Origin: Bacteroidales bacterium UBA5197
GTDB lineage: Bacteria; Bacteroidota; Bacteroidia; Bacteroidales; Lentimicrobiaceae
Direction of reading: 5' to 3'
Assembly: GCA_002412885.1 (NCBI GenBank)
Contig: DHVX01000008.1
Location: 65,528-129,527 of the forward strand
DNA: 64,000 bases
A program made the translations under genes and the position numbers. Below, one piece after another: positions 53,986-60,930 of the stretch. The stretch's first letter is position 1. Every line of letters begins with the position of its first letter. Under the pieces are notes generated by a model, which was given only the letters and a program-made list of their open reading frames with translations, made no database searches and had not been told where the DNA came from.

Positions 53986-55276
53986 TATCTTCAACTTTTG
54001 TTTGATTAGGCAATGAAGATATTGTACCACGAGCTTTTAATAAATCAACCATTCTATAAGTAGTTTTATCAATCGCAGGTTTTGGTAAATAATAATCAAC
54101 TAAAGTTTTTATATCCCCAAAATGATTACCAAGCATTAGAGATATTTGAACTGGTCGTTTAGCTCTTGAATAGAAATTTCTAATTCTATCTCCAATATCA
54201 TTAAAAGCAATTATAACAAGGTGTGTTGAAGGTATCGTTAATAAATCCAATAGAACCCGATTGATATGGTCATCACCAAAACTATAACCATATGTAACAA
54301 CTGTAGAATTTGGTCTTATTACTGAACTAGCAAAATCTCTGAAAAGTTCTACATATGGATACTCTGCTGTTTCTCTATCTTTTGATGAGTTTGGATAAAT
54401 CATTAAACTACCATCATGGCTATATGTTTTGATATCTTCAGCCCCATAAGGTAATGAAAAGCGCCTTACTGTCTTATCTTTTTCAATCCAGTCCAATGAA
54501 CCATGAAGTTTGGTGAAATTTATTACACCCTCTAAGTACCTTGGCTCTCCACGTATGCCAGGTGGATTATAATGAATATCAATATTTAATCTTGAAGAAC
54601 GAAAAATTGGAGAAATAGTACCAACAAATCTGTCTATTAAGTGAAGACCAGCTAATTCAGAACCAAATTCAATAATCCTATCATAGTTAGTAGTAAAGAT
54701 ATTTAAGCGTTCCCGTGTAGCAATCCTACTTGCAAAACTTAGTAAAAAGTTCATTAGGTATTCCGCAGGTTCTTCTTTTTCTGAGGTTACAATATCCCTT
54801 TCTGATTCAAGTACAGAATTAGCAAAATTAGTGATCCCTGTTTCCAAATCCGTTTTTAAAGAGTCTATTTTTTCTATTAAATTTGGTTTTGCGCCAGTAG
54901 AAGTTATAATTTCCAATCCTCTTATTAATTCATTTAATGCCCTTATTTCATCCTCAATATTTGCCTCTCCTCTTCCTGATCTTTTTGCAGATTCCTCTGA
55001 TGAAATTTTTATTTCTTTAGCATAAAAAGAGAAATCCATGTGTCCCATTCCAGCACCGGAACTTCCTTTTGCGATAAAATGAACTGCAGATGAAATTCCA
55101 GCACCTGTTAAAAGAGTTAGATGTTCACTTTGAAATAATGCTGTCAACCAAGGCTCTACAATATTCCTTAATTCGGATGGGTCAGGCGTTTCTATAACTG
55201 TTGGCTCCTTAAAATCACGAAGCTTTAAGATATGACTGTTTTGCCAGTTTTCAATTTGATTTTCTTCAGTTGCCAT
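53978..55276 (-). CDS. SIR2-like NADase effector of a SIR2-HerA defence system
   Basis: This 432-residue protein has the SIR2_2 fold. NAD-binding residues are seen in LLTGAGISSAV (55-65), NIFTTNYDR (192-200) and KLHGSLDW (256-263), and VVTYGYSFGDDHIN sits near the C terminus. A long helical insertion (about residues 95-170) follows the first motif. Proteins of this type cleave NAD+ in abortive infection. It is the first gene of the defence operon, followed by HerA with an 8-bp overlap. A half-copy hairpin (H5) and a TTTAAA array lie upstream. Confidence 0.9.
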   Translation of the reverse strand: MATEENQIENWQNSHILKLRDFKEPTVIETPDPSELRNIVEPWLTALFQSEHLTLLTGAGISSAVHFIAKGSSGAGMGHMDFSFYAKEIKISSEESAKRSGRGEANIEDEIRALNELIRGLEIITSTGAKPNLIEKIDSLKTDLETGITNFANSVLESERDIVTSEKEEPAEYLMNFLLSFASRIATRERLNIFTTNYDRIIEFGSELAGLHLIDRFVGTISPIFRSSRLNIDIHYNPPGIRGEPRYLEGVINFTKLHGSLDWIEKDKTVRRFSLPYGAEDIKTYSHDGSLMIYPNSSKDRETAEYPYVELFRDFASSVIRPNSTVVTYGYSFGDDHINRVLLDLLTIPSTHLVIIAFNDIGDRIRNFYSRAKRPVQISLMLGNHFGDIKTLVDYYLPKPAIDKTTYRMVDLLKARGTISSLPNQTKVEDNE

Positions 55277-55317
55277 AATAAATACTTTATTTCATATTGT
55301 GAGTTAGTCGGCATGAA

Positions 55318-55356
55318 AACAGCTCTTTTGCAAATTTTGGTTGTGTGTCGGTTGTT
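55318..55356. repeat. Half hairpin H5 and right-end sequence
   Basis: AACAGCTCTTTTGCAAAT..TTTGG..GTGTGTCGG is the left arm and loop of an H-type hairpin, but the matching right arm is absent. TTTTTTTACACTTGGCCG follows at 55404-55421, close to the TTTTTACACTTG beside P2. So this looks like a decayed copy of the same module edge. The 55277-55678 gap has no gene. Confidence 0.5.
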
Positions 55357-55520
55357 TCATTTTTATTGTGTGTCATTTAAGTTGCAATTAAACTGCTGTG
55401 CGGTTTTTTTACACTTGGCCGTAATCGATAGGAAATACACAATACTGCGTATATACCTGACTTATTAACACCATCTGTCTACATCAACAAATCGTATCAC
55501 CGCCCCAAATATAACACCTT

Positions 55521-55597
55521 TTTAAATATCCCAACTATCACACAATCATTTTCAACTTTTTAAACACCATTTAAACACTATTTAAAACCCATTTAAA
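55521..55597. repeat. Phased TTTAAA array, copy 2
   Basis: TTTAAA occurs at 55521, 55559, 55570, 55581 and 55592 (steps 38, 11, 11, 11). The preceding CGCCCCAAATATAACACC parallels the flank of the first array at 45.6 kb. It lies about 245-320 bp upstream of the SIR2 gene start. It may be a multi-site binding region or part of a recombination edge. Confidence 0.7.
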
Positions 55598-55612
55598 TAT
55601 CGCCCCCTTCCT

Positions 55613-55648
55613 ATAAAAAAAACAAAGACGCAGTTTCCCGCGTCTTTG
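55613..55648 (-). terminator. Intrinsic terminator
   Basis: On the minus strand the stem CAAAGACGC / GCGTCTTTG (55640-55648 with 55623-55631) is followed by TTTTTTTT. It ends the transcript of the carboxypeptidase-regulatory-like gene that stops at 55679. Confidence 0.85.
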
Positions 55649-55678
55649 CTTTTCAAGGCATTGTTATTAACCGTTTGA

Positions 55679-56605
55679 TCAGTTGAGCAATGGGTTAACG
55701 GCCTGCAGTTCAAAGTTGATTTCTACGCTGTCTTCAGAGCCGAGGGTTACAACTACACTTTCAGGAACCTGATAGCCGGGGGCAAAACAGCCCACGGTAT
55801 AAGATCCACTGTGAAGTTCCTCATAAACAAAGAAACCATCGTGGTCAACATCAATCACCGAAGCCTGCTGTACCAGAGTAATCTGTGCACCTGGCACCGG
55901 CAAACCGGTGGCTGCATCGGATACCATTCCGCTGATGTCAGAAAGACCGGGTTTTTCACCTGCCTTACTTTGTGAGCGGCGACGGGTACGCATAGACTTG
56001 TAGAGGTTGTACATCTCGATGTAGTCAGCTTTACGCATCTCTACGAGTCCGTCAATCTCGCGGCTAAGCAGCAGATTGCCTTCGCGCAGCAGTGCGTTAA
56101 CCTCACTACGGCCCGATTTGCGCTGGTTAAGCGTTAAACCGGTTGTTGTGAGTGCCTGAGAGAACTCCTGAATGTGTTCGGTCAGTTTCTGCAACAGATC
56201 GGTTTTGTTGCCCAGTTCATCGAGTATAGCAATGTGCGGCTGGAGCAGCTCCTTGAGATGCACTGCTTTTTCGTAAAGCTTGTAATCTGATACCCCGCGC
56301 ATGGTAGTGCGATAATTGAGCGCGGTAGCTTCGAGATCGGCATCACCGGTTTTTCGGCCAACTGTTAAACCTAATTTTATGGCAAGCTCCAATTCCCTCA
56401 CAAAGCTTTCGCGGTTATTGATCCTTTGCTGATAGACCAGATTGACAGGTCGGGTCAGGTTAGAGACCAGGCTGGAAAGCCGATCGTTAAGGGTTGAAAA
56501 TGCCTGGACAGAAGCCAGTGCTTCTCCCTCAAATGCCTCAGTATACTGATTGAGTATCTGGTACAGGGCTTTGTACTTCGTTATTCGTTTTACTTTTGTT
56601 TTCAT
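55679..56605 (-). CDS. Hypothetical helical protein with C-terminal carboxypeptidase-regulatory-like domain
   Basis: This protein (308 residues from the ATG at 56605) has a long helical N-terminal region (residues 1-215) and a C-terminal beta-sandwich: ISGMVSDAATGLPVPGAQITL followed by DHDGFFVYEELHSGSYTVGC, which is the carboxypeptidase-regulatory-like pattern. There is no signal peptide, so unlike SusC-type proteins it may be cytosolic. An ATG at 56662 would add 19 residues of unlikely sequence. It follows a 100-residue hypothetical gene in the same direction. Function unknown. Confidence 0.7.
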   Translation of the reverse strand: MKTKVKRITKYKALYQILNQYTEAFEGEALASVQAFSTLNDRLSSLVSNLTRPVNLVYQQRINNRESFVRELELAIKLGLTVGRKTGDADLEATALNYRTTMRGVSDYKLYEKAVHLKELLQPHIAILDELGNKTDLLQKLTEHIQEFSQALTTTGLTLNQRKSGRSEVNALLREGNLLLSREIDGLVEMRKADYIEMYNLYKSMRTRRRSQSKAGEKPGLSDISGMVSDAATGLPVPGAQITLVQQASVIDVDHDGFFVYEELHSGSYTVGCFAPGYQVPESVVVTLGSEDSVEINFELQAVNPLLN

Positions 56606-56683
56606 TTTTCGATTTTTCGGATTGAAACAATCCAATGATTTAATCACCGGTAAAGCCGGCATACGTCCTTTACGGGGACGGTA

Positions 56684-56986
56684 TCAGTTTAAAAAAATCG
56701 AATATGGAGGGGAAAGAGCCAGTGATGGCTTACCCAGTTTTTTCAGGGTATTTTCACGCTTATCTGGTTCGTATTGATAAGCGGATTTCGCCACGGAGCG
56801 CGGACGAAGGTAATGCTGTATTTCGGGTACATAAAGAACAGATACTTCAAAGCAGATATCAAGCAAATCCATCTCCAGGTCGCGGAAGCTGAAATGCTCG
56901 TTGGTAAAGGTAACTGCACGGGGTTCATCCAGCTCGGATTTCCCTACTTTTACCATTACTGTGCTTTTTGATGTACCTGTTTTCAT
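56684..56986 (-). CDS. Hypothetical protein of 100 residues
   Basis: This frame starts MKTGTSKSTVMVKVGKSELD. It has a mixed composition with no membrane segment, and a segment LEMDLLDICFEVSVLYVPEIQ that could be a helix-strand unit. It lies between the PIN-like gene and the helical protein, in the same direction. I recognise no family. Coding is supported mainly by length and position; the last 25 residues may be non-conserved. Confidence 0.45.
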   Translation of the reverse strand: MKTGTSKSTVMVKVGKSELDEPRAVTFTNEHFSFRDLEMDLLDICFEVSVLYVPEIQHYLRPRSVAKSAYQYEPDKRENTLKKLGKPSLALSPPYSIFLN

Positions 56987-57003
56987 GTTTTCAGTTTATT
57001 TAT

Positions 57004-57558
57004 TCAGGCTATGCTGCTGAAATCAAGTTTATAGTCAGGATCAAACCATTCAGGTATTTTAATAAAGATCTCATCTGTATCGTCAAGCATTGCCACGGGA
57101 TTATGTCCGAAGTAAATTGTTAAAGCCATCTGTATTGCGTCTTCAAGCGTCATTTGTTTGCTGTCAACCAAATGCCCGAGCAATATGTTGTAATTGATAA
57201 CCTCAACGCCCAATTCAGCAGCCAGTTTGCAAAGAGGCGGATCAGATCCCAGGATGCAGCAATTCTGAGTAGCAGCCATAACCAATACTGCTGCATCATA
57301 ATAACTGATTCCCCGGGATTCGCGGTAATCCCGATAGGTACTTCGGAGGATTTTGTGGCACTGTTCATCAAAAAATAGCTCAGCAAGATCGTTTCCGCCT
57401 TCTCCGAACATTTTTTTGTATAACTCAATTTCTTTGGGATTTTCAAATGCCAGTGCTGTGCAGCAACAACTAAATCCCGACTGAGAGAGAATGGGCATTA
57501 ATCTGCTTTTTATCAGGTCGTGTGCCGCTACCTGATCGATAAGTATTCGTTTAGTCAT
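57004..57558 (-). CDS. PIN-like domain protein paired with XRE-ImmA/IrrE
   Basis: This 184-residue protein resembles PIN-like nucleases. ILIDQVAAHDLI carries an early Asp, SYYDAAVLVMAA a central Asp, and GSDPPLCKLAAELGVEVIN is the typical last motif of PIN domains. The C terminus (MTLEDAIQMALTIYFGHN) is helical. It overlaps the XRE-ImmA/IrrE gene by 8 bp. Such pairs are known in defence and mobile regions and may form a toxin-regulator unit, with the PIN-like protein as RNase. This role is inferred. Confidence 0.65.
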   Translation of the reverse strand: MTKRILIDQVAAHDLIKSRLMPILSQSGFSCCCTALAFENPKEIELYKKMFGEGGNDLAELFFDEQCHKILRSTYRDYRESRGISYYDAAVLVMAATQNCCILGSDPPLCKLAAELGVEVINYNILLGHLVDSKQMTLEDAIQMALTIYFGHNPVAMLDDTDEIFIKIPEWFDPDYKLDFSSIA

Positions 57559-58606
57559 TGTTCAGATAGTTATTCATAAGTGTATTTAAGTCGAGTTGTG
57601 CGAGTTCAGCGGCTTTGGTAAGCGATACCCTGCCTTCGGAAATGGCACTGGCAAGAAGTTGTTCAAAGCGATCGGGATGATCAACCAGTTGATTGCTGCC
57701 TATGTGCAATTCATATTTGTCTTTACGTGCCATAACAATCAGATTGATCATTCTTGGTTTGGGCAATATGCCGAGGTTGCCGGCACGTAGAATAAATGCA
57801 ATCGCTGAAATGCCATACCTGTCTTTTATAATGCCCAGTTCTTTTTTAGAAATATCGGTACGATAGGGTCCTAGTTCGCGGTAAACAACACTTCGCGGAA
57901 TCAAAACTGCTGCAGCAAATGATGTGCAGTAGTTTTCAACTATATTTTCATCAAGCGATTTGTCGAAATTCAGCACCAGATGGCCCAGCTCGTGCAGGGC
58001 GGTAAGGCGTCTTCTTTCAGCAGTGTCGCCAGCCCGCACAACAATAAAAGGGTATTTTTCTTCGACCATGGCCGAAAACCCCTGAAATTTTTCGGTGGCT
58101 TCGATTTCAAGCACTTTGATTCCTTTTTCTTCGAGCATGCTCATTACCGGTCCCAGAGGCTTTAAGCCAAGATTCCAGTCAATATGCAGCTGTTCGGCGC
58201 AATTCTCGATGTCTTCTATACTTGTAATCAGATTTCCGGCAAGAGGCCTGTCAAATTCGGTATTCTGATTGAGCAGGTTTTCGAGAATCATGTATCGCTC
58301 GGTGTAAGCTGCAATGCGTTCACGGATCATTTCCTGTTTTTTTAAGCCCAGGCTTTCATTTTTCCGGAATTCAATCTGACTGATGCTGATGGTCATTGGC
58401 CTGTAGAAGTAATCCATTGACTGTTTAAGCGCATTTGCGAGCAATTGCACATATTCAGGCCTTGGTTCCATTATGCCGCGTTCATAGCGGGCAATGGCAG
58501 TTTTGCTGATCCGACCATCCAGAAGATCAACCAAACCATCCTGTGAAAGTCCTGCTTGCTTTCTTGCGGCCAGCAAACGCATACCAAAAATATTTTCTTC
58601 AACCAT
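57551..58606 (-). CDS. XRE-family regulator with ImmA/IrrE metallopeptidase domain
   Basis: This 351-residue protein has an N-terminal HTH (about residues 8-65: RLLAARKQAGLSQDGLVDLL..SKTAIARYERG) and a COG2856 metallopeptidase domain with the zinc motif HELGHLVLNFD, followed by EIVENYC-like ENIVENYCTSFAAAVLIP. In phages and ICEs such proteins cleave a repressor to trigger gene expression. Here its partner is the downstream PIN-like gene (8-bp overlap). It has its own promoter and probably controls its own operon. Confidence 0.9.
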   Translation of the reverse strand: MVEENIFGMRLLAARKQAGLSQDGLVDLLDGRISKTAIARYERGIMEPRPEYVQLLANALKQSMDYFYRPMTISISQIEFRKNESLGLKKQEMIRERIAAYTERYMILENLLNQNTEFDRPLAGNLITSIEDIENCAEQLHIDWNLGLKPLGPVMSMLEEKGIKVLEIEATEKFQGFSAMVEEKYPFIVVRAGDTAERRRLTALHELGHLVLNFDKSLDENIVENYCTSFAAAVLIPRSVVYRELGPYRTDISKKELGIIKDRYGISAIAFILRAGNLGILPKPRMINLIVMARKDKYELHIGSNQLVDHPDRFEQLLASAISEGRVSLTKAAELAQLDLNTLMNNYLNND

Positions 58607-58637
58607 TGCTTTTCTATATTATGTGTTCAATGAGCGG

Positions 58638-58668
58638 CAAATATAAAACATTTGAACCAAACTACAAA
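58638..58668 (-). promoter_or_regulatory. Promoter of the XRE-ImmA/IrrE operon
   Basis: On the minus strand TTTG (58665-58668) and TATATTTG (58638-58645) form a -33/-7 pair with 19-bp spacing, 31 bp upstream of the start codon. Confidence 0.65.
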
Positions 58669-58813
58669 TTATTTAGATTATTTTTTTTATTAACAATTTA
58701 TTTTGCATTGTTAACAATATCCCTGATAAGTGGCTTTTAGTGTATTATCTACATGTACCCGAATGATAATATTTTGAATATAGCTGCAGTTATATAAATT
58801 ATTTTGCACACCT

Positions 58814-58975
58814 TTAATAAGTGAAAAATGAAAAATGAAAAGTGAAAAGCTTATAAAGTGAAGAACGAAAAACGAAAAGCTTAATAAGTGAAGAACGAAG
58901 AACGAAAAGTGAAAAGCTTATTAAGTGAAAAACGAAAAACGAAAAGTTTAAATAGTGAAGAAAGAAAAGTGGCTT
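58814..58975. repeat. A/G-rich short-unit tandem repeat
   Basis: Units of the type AGTGAAAAACGAAAAACGAA followed by AAGCTTATTAAGTG repeat several times with small changes. HindIII-like AAGCTT sites recur every ~40 bp. The region 58607-59226 has no gene; the remainder holds the ImmA promoter and a direct repeat near 59.2 kb. Similar A/G-rich sequence occurs at 63.88 kb. Confidence 0.75.
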
Positions 58976-59153
58976 GCTTCGTTAGAATCCGGCAGACTCC
59001 TGTTTTTAATGTTGTATATATATTATGGTATAGTTCTGCAAACAAAAAGTGCTTGCCTCGGGAGCCTGCCCGACTGCGCCAGGCAGGCAGGCGCGAAGCG
59101 ATAACGAGGAAAAACGAAAAGTAGCTTGCCTGTTAGAGTGGGCGATAACTAGG

Positions 59154-59218
59154 AAAAATGGCATAGACACAGTTCTGTAGACACTCCCAATATGTAAAAA
59201 CGTGAATTTCTTAGGAGC
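59154..59218. repeat. Direct repeat on the left of the T9SS locus
   Basis: AAATGGCATA..ATATGTAAAAACGTGAATTTCT..GGAGCTC here matches two copies on the right of the locus, at 63829-63876 and 63907-63945 (TGTAAAAACGCGAACTTCT). All have the same orientation. A GATAACGAGGAAAAA motif (59099) precedes it and also recurs at 63816. Confidence 0.65.
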
Positions 59219-59226
59219 TCTGAACT

Positions 59227-60867
59227 TTACCTGATCAACACAACACACCCCTTTTGTGTAAAGAGTTTTCCACTGGCATCATAGGGCGAATACAAAATTC
59301 TGTAAGCGTATATGCCGGAAGGTGCAGGTTTGGAAAGGTAATTGCCATCCCACTGATAGCCGGGGGATCTGCCTTCAAAAACCTGTTCTCCCCAGCGGTT
59401 GTAAATCAGAAGACTTTGTATAAACATATTGGTTTGTACCGGGCCAAATGTATCGTTGAGTCCATCGCCGTTTGGGGTAAATGCATTCGGGAAGTCAATA
59501 ACAGGAGGACACACATCCACAAAAATTTCGTCACTTACCTCACCACAGATGAAATTACTGCTTAATTTATAAATGCCTCTGCTGTCAACTGTGGTTTGCA
59601 TGGTTGTGTCTCCGTTGCTCCAAAAGTAATTGGGCAGTTCGGTATTGGCTGAAAGCAAAATGGGATAATCTTTTCCGTTTTGGCAAAGGGTGGTGTCGTT
59701 GCCAAGTTTAATTATACCGGTTGGGATGGTATCAACCATAACTTTTACCGAGTCAAGCTGTGTGCCGCAGCGGTCAGTGGTTATAAGGTAGAAGGTTCCA
59801 CCAAGTGTAGTGCGCAATATTTGTGTTGTATCACCATTGCTCCAGCGGTATTGCGCAAAGCCCGGTGGGGCGGAAATAGTTGCTGTATCACCCCTGCAGA
59901 TAGTTTTCTCATTGGTAAGACTGAGCAGCGGAGTATCAAATGTTATAACAATTTCATCGCTCAGGCTACCACAATCGCCAAGAGAACAGGTAAGTGTGTA
60001 TTTTCCCTGATTGTAAACATCAATACTTTGGCTTGTTTGTCCGGTGCTCCACAGATAGGAGTCATAACCACCGGGTGCATTAAGTCTGTAAGGCATTTCG
60101 TTGCGACAAAGTATGGTATCGGCCCCAAGCGCGGGGGCTGTAACTCCGGCAGGGGCTACGCTTACATCATCGAGGAAATAATGCACAATAGTGGAATGAT
60201 TTGGCATCTGGCTCCAGCTTTCTTTAGTGGTTCTCTCTCTTGACATAAAATTGCCAATGGTAATATATCGCTCTCCCCCCTTGGCTTTATATAGATCACT
60301 TACCTTCATCCAGTTTATACTATCGTTTAATATTTGTTTTGACCTGACCTGAGCTGGTAATTCTAGCAATAATTCAGGGGGCAGCCAGGGAGGATAAGCG
60401 GGGATGGTGTCACTCAGGTAAGCGTCAACATTCATAATGGCACCATTGGAACCGAGCTCAGCGAGAACTAAATAGTATTCAACACAGTAAACAGAATCCA
60501 TTTGTAATACATCATTGAACTCTCCTCTTATATAACCTCTAAAATCTCCAGCACCTTCGTAATAATAAGCTATAAAACAAGTGTATCCGTTACCAGTTTT
60601 TGGATATTGAAACCCTAAAGTATTTCTTGGTATATTATAAGATAAAGTAGGATCATTTGCGCAAATGTTAAAAAAAGCTGTTCCGGAATGTAAAGAGTAC
60701 CACTTTGGCAGATTTGTGAAACTAGATTGCATAGCACCGAAATTCACGGAATTGCAATCATTTGTAAACTCTTCAAATGAAGGATTGTAAACCAGGTTTT
60801 GGGAAATTGCACAATTGGGGGAACTCCAAAGAATCAGCAATATGATGGAATACCAATGCAATTTCAT
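59227..60867 (-). CDS. Type IX secretion cargo with gliding-motility-associated C-terminal domain
   Basis: This 546-residue secreted protein has a signal peptide (ending SPNCAISQ). Its N-terminal domain begins NLVYNPSFEEF. Three similar beta modules follow, each with an LWSTGQTSQ-like motif (YLWSTGQTSQ, YRWSNGDTTQ, YFWSNGDTTM), then the CHU_C-type terminal domain: FPNAFTPNGDGLNDTF, IYNRWGEQVFEG and WDGNYLSKPAPSGIYAYRI. This domain directs export by the T9SS and attachment or release at the cell surface (type B sorting). It follows a second T9SS gene in the same direction. Adhesion is a likely role. Confidence 0.9.
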   Translation of the reverse strand: MKLHWYSIILLILWSSPNCAISQNLVYNPSFEEFTNDCNSVNFGAMQSSFTNLPKWYSLHSGTAFFNICANDPTLSYNIPRNTLGFQYPKTGNGYTCFIAYYYEGAGDFRGYIRGEFNDVLQMDSVYCVEYYLVLAELGSNGAIMNVDAYLSDTIPAYPPWLPPELLLELPAQVRSKQILNDSINWMKVSDLYKAKGGERYITIGNFMSRERTTKESWSQMPNHSTIVHYFLDDVSVAPAGVTAPALGADTILCRNEMPYRLNAPGGYDSYLWSTGQTSQSIDVYNQGKYTLTCSLGDCGSLSDEIVITFDTPLLSLTNEKTICRGDTATISAPPGFAQYRWSNGDTTQILRTTLGGTFYLITTDRCGTQLDSVKVMVDTIPTGIIKLGNDTTLCQNGKDYPILLSANTELPNYFWSNGDTTMQTTVDSRGIYKLSSNFICGEVSDEIFVDVCPPVIDFPNAFTPNGDGLNDTFGPVQTNMFIQSLLIYNRWGEQVFEGRSPGYQWDGNYLSKPAPSGIYAYRILYSPYDASGKLFTQKGCVVLIR

Positions 60868-60889
60868 ATTTGTAATTTTTGTTTAAAAA

Positions 60890-60922
60890 GGCACATCTGA
60901 TTCTATTGGAATCAGATGTGCC
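60890..60922 (-). terminator. Intrinsic terminator between the two T9SS cargo genes
   Basis: A perfect 14-bp stem GGCACATCTGATTC / GAATCAGATGTGCC with a 5-nt loop is followed on the minus strand by TTTTTAAAC. It ends the upstream T9SS gene, so the downstream one needs its own promoter or read-through. Confidence 0.85.
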
Positions 60923-60930
60923 CGACAGTA

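Noticed and set aside
58814..58975. CRISPR array
   Set aside because: Repeat units are short, imperfect and lack spacers of constant length; no cas genes are in the window.
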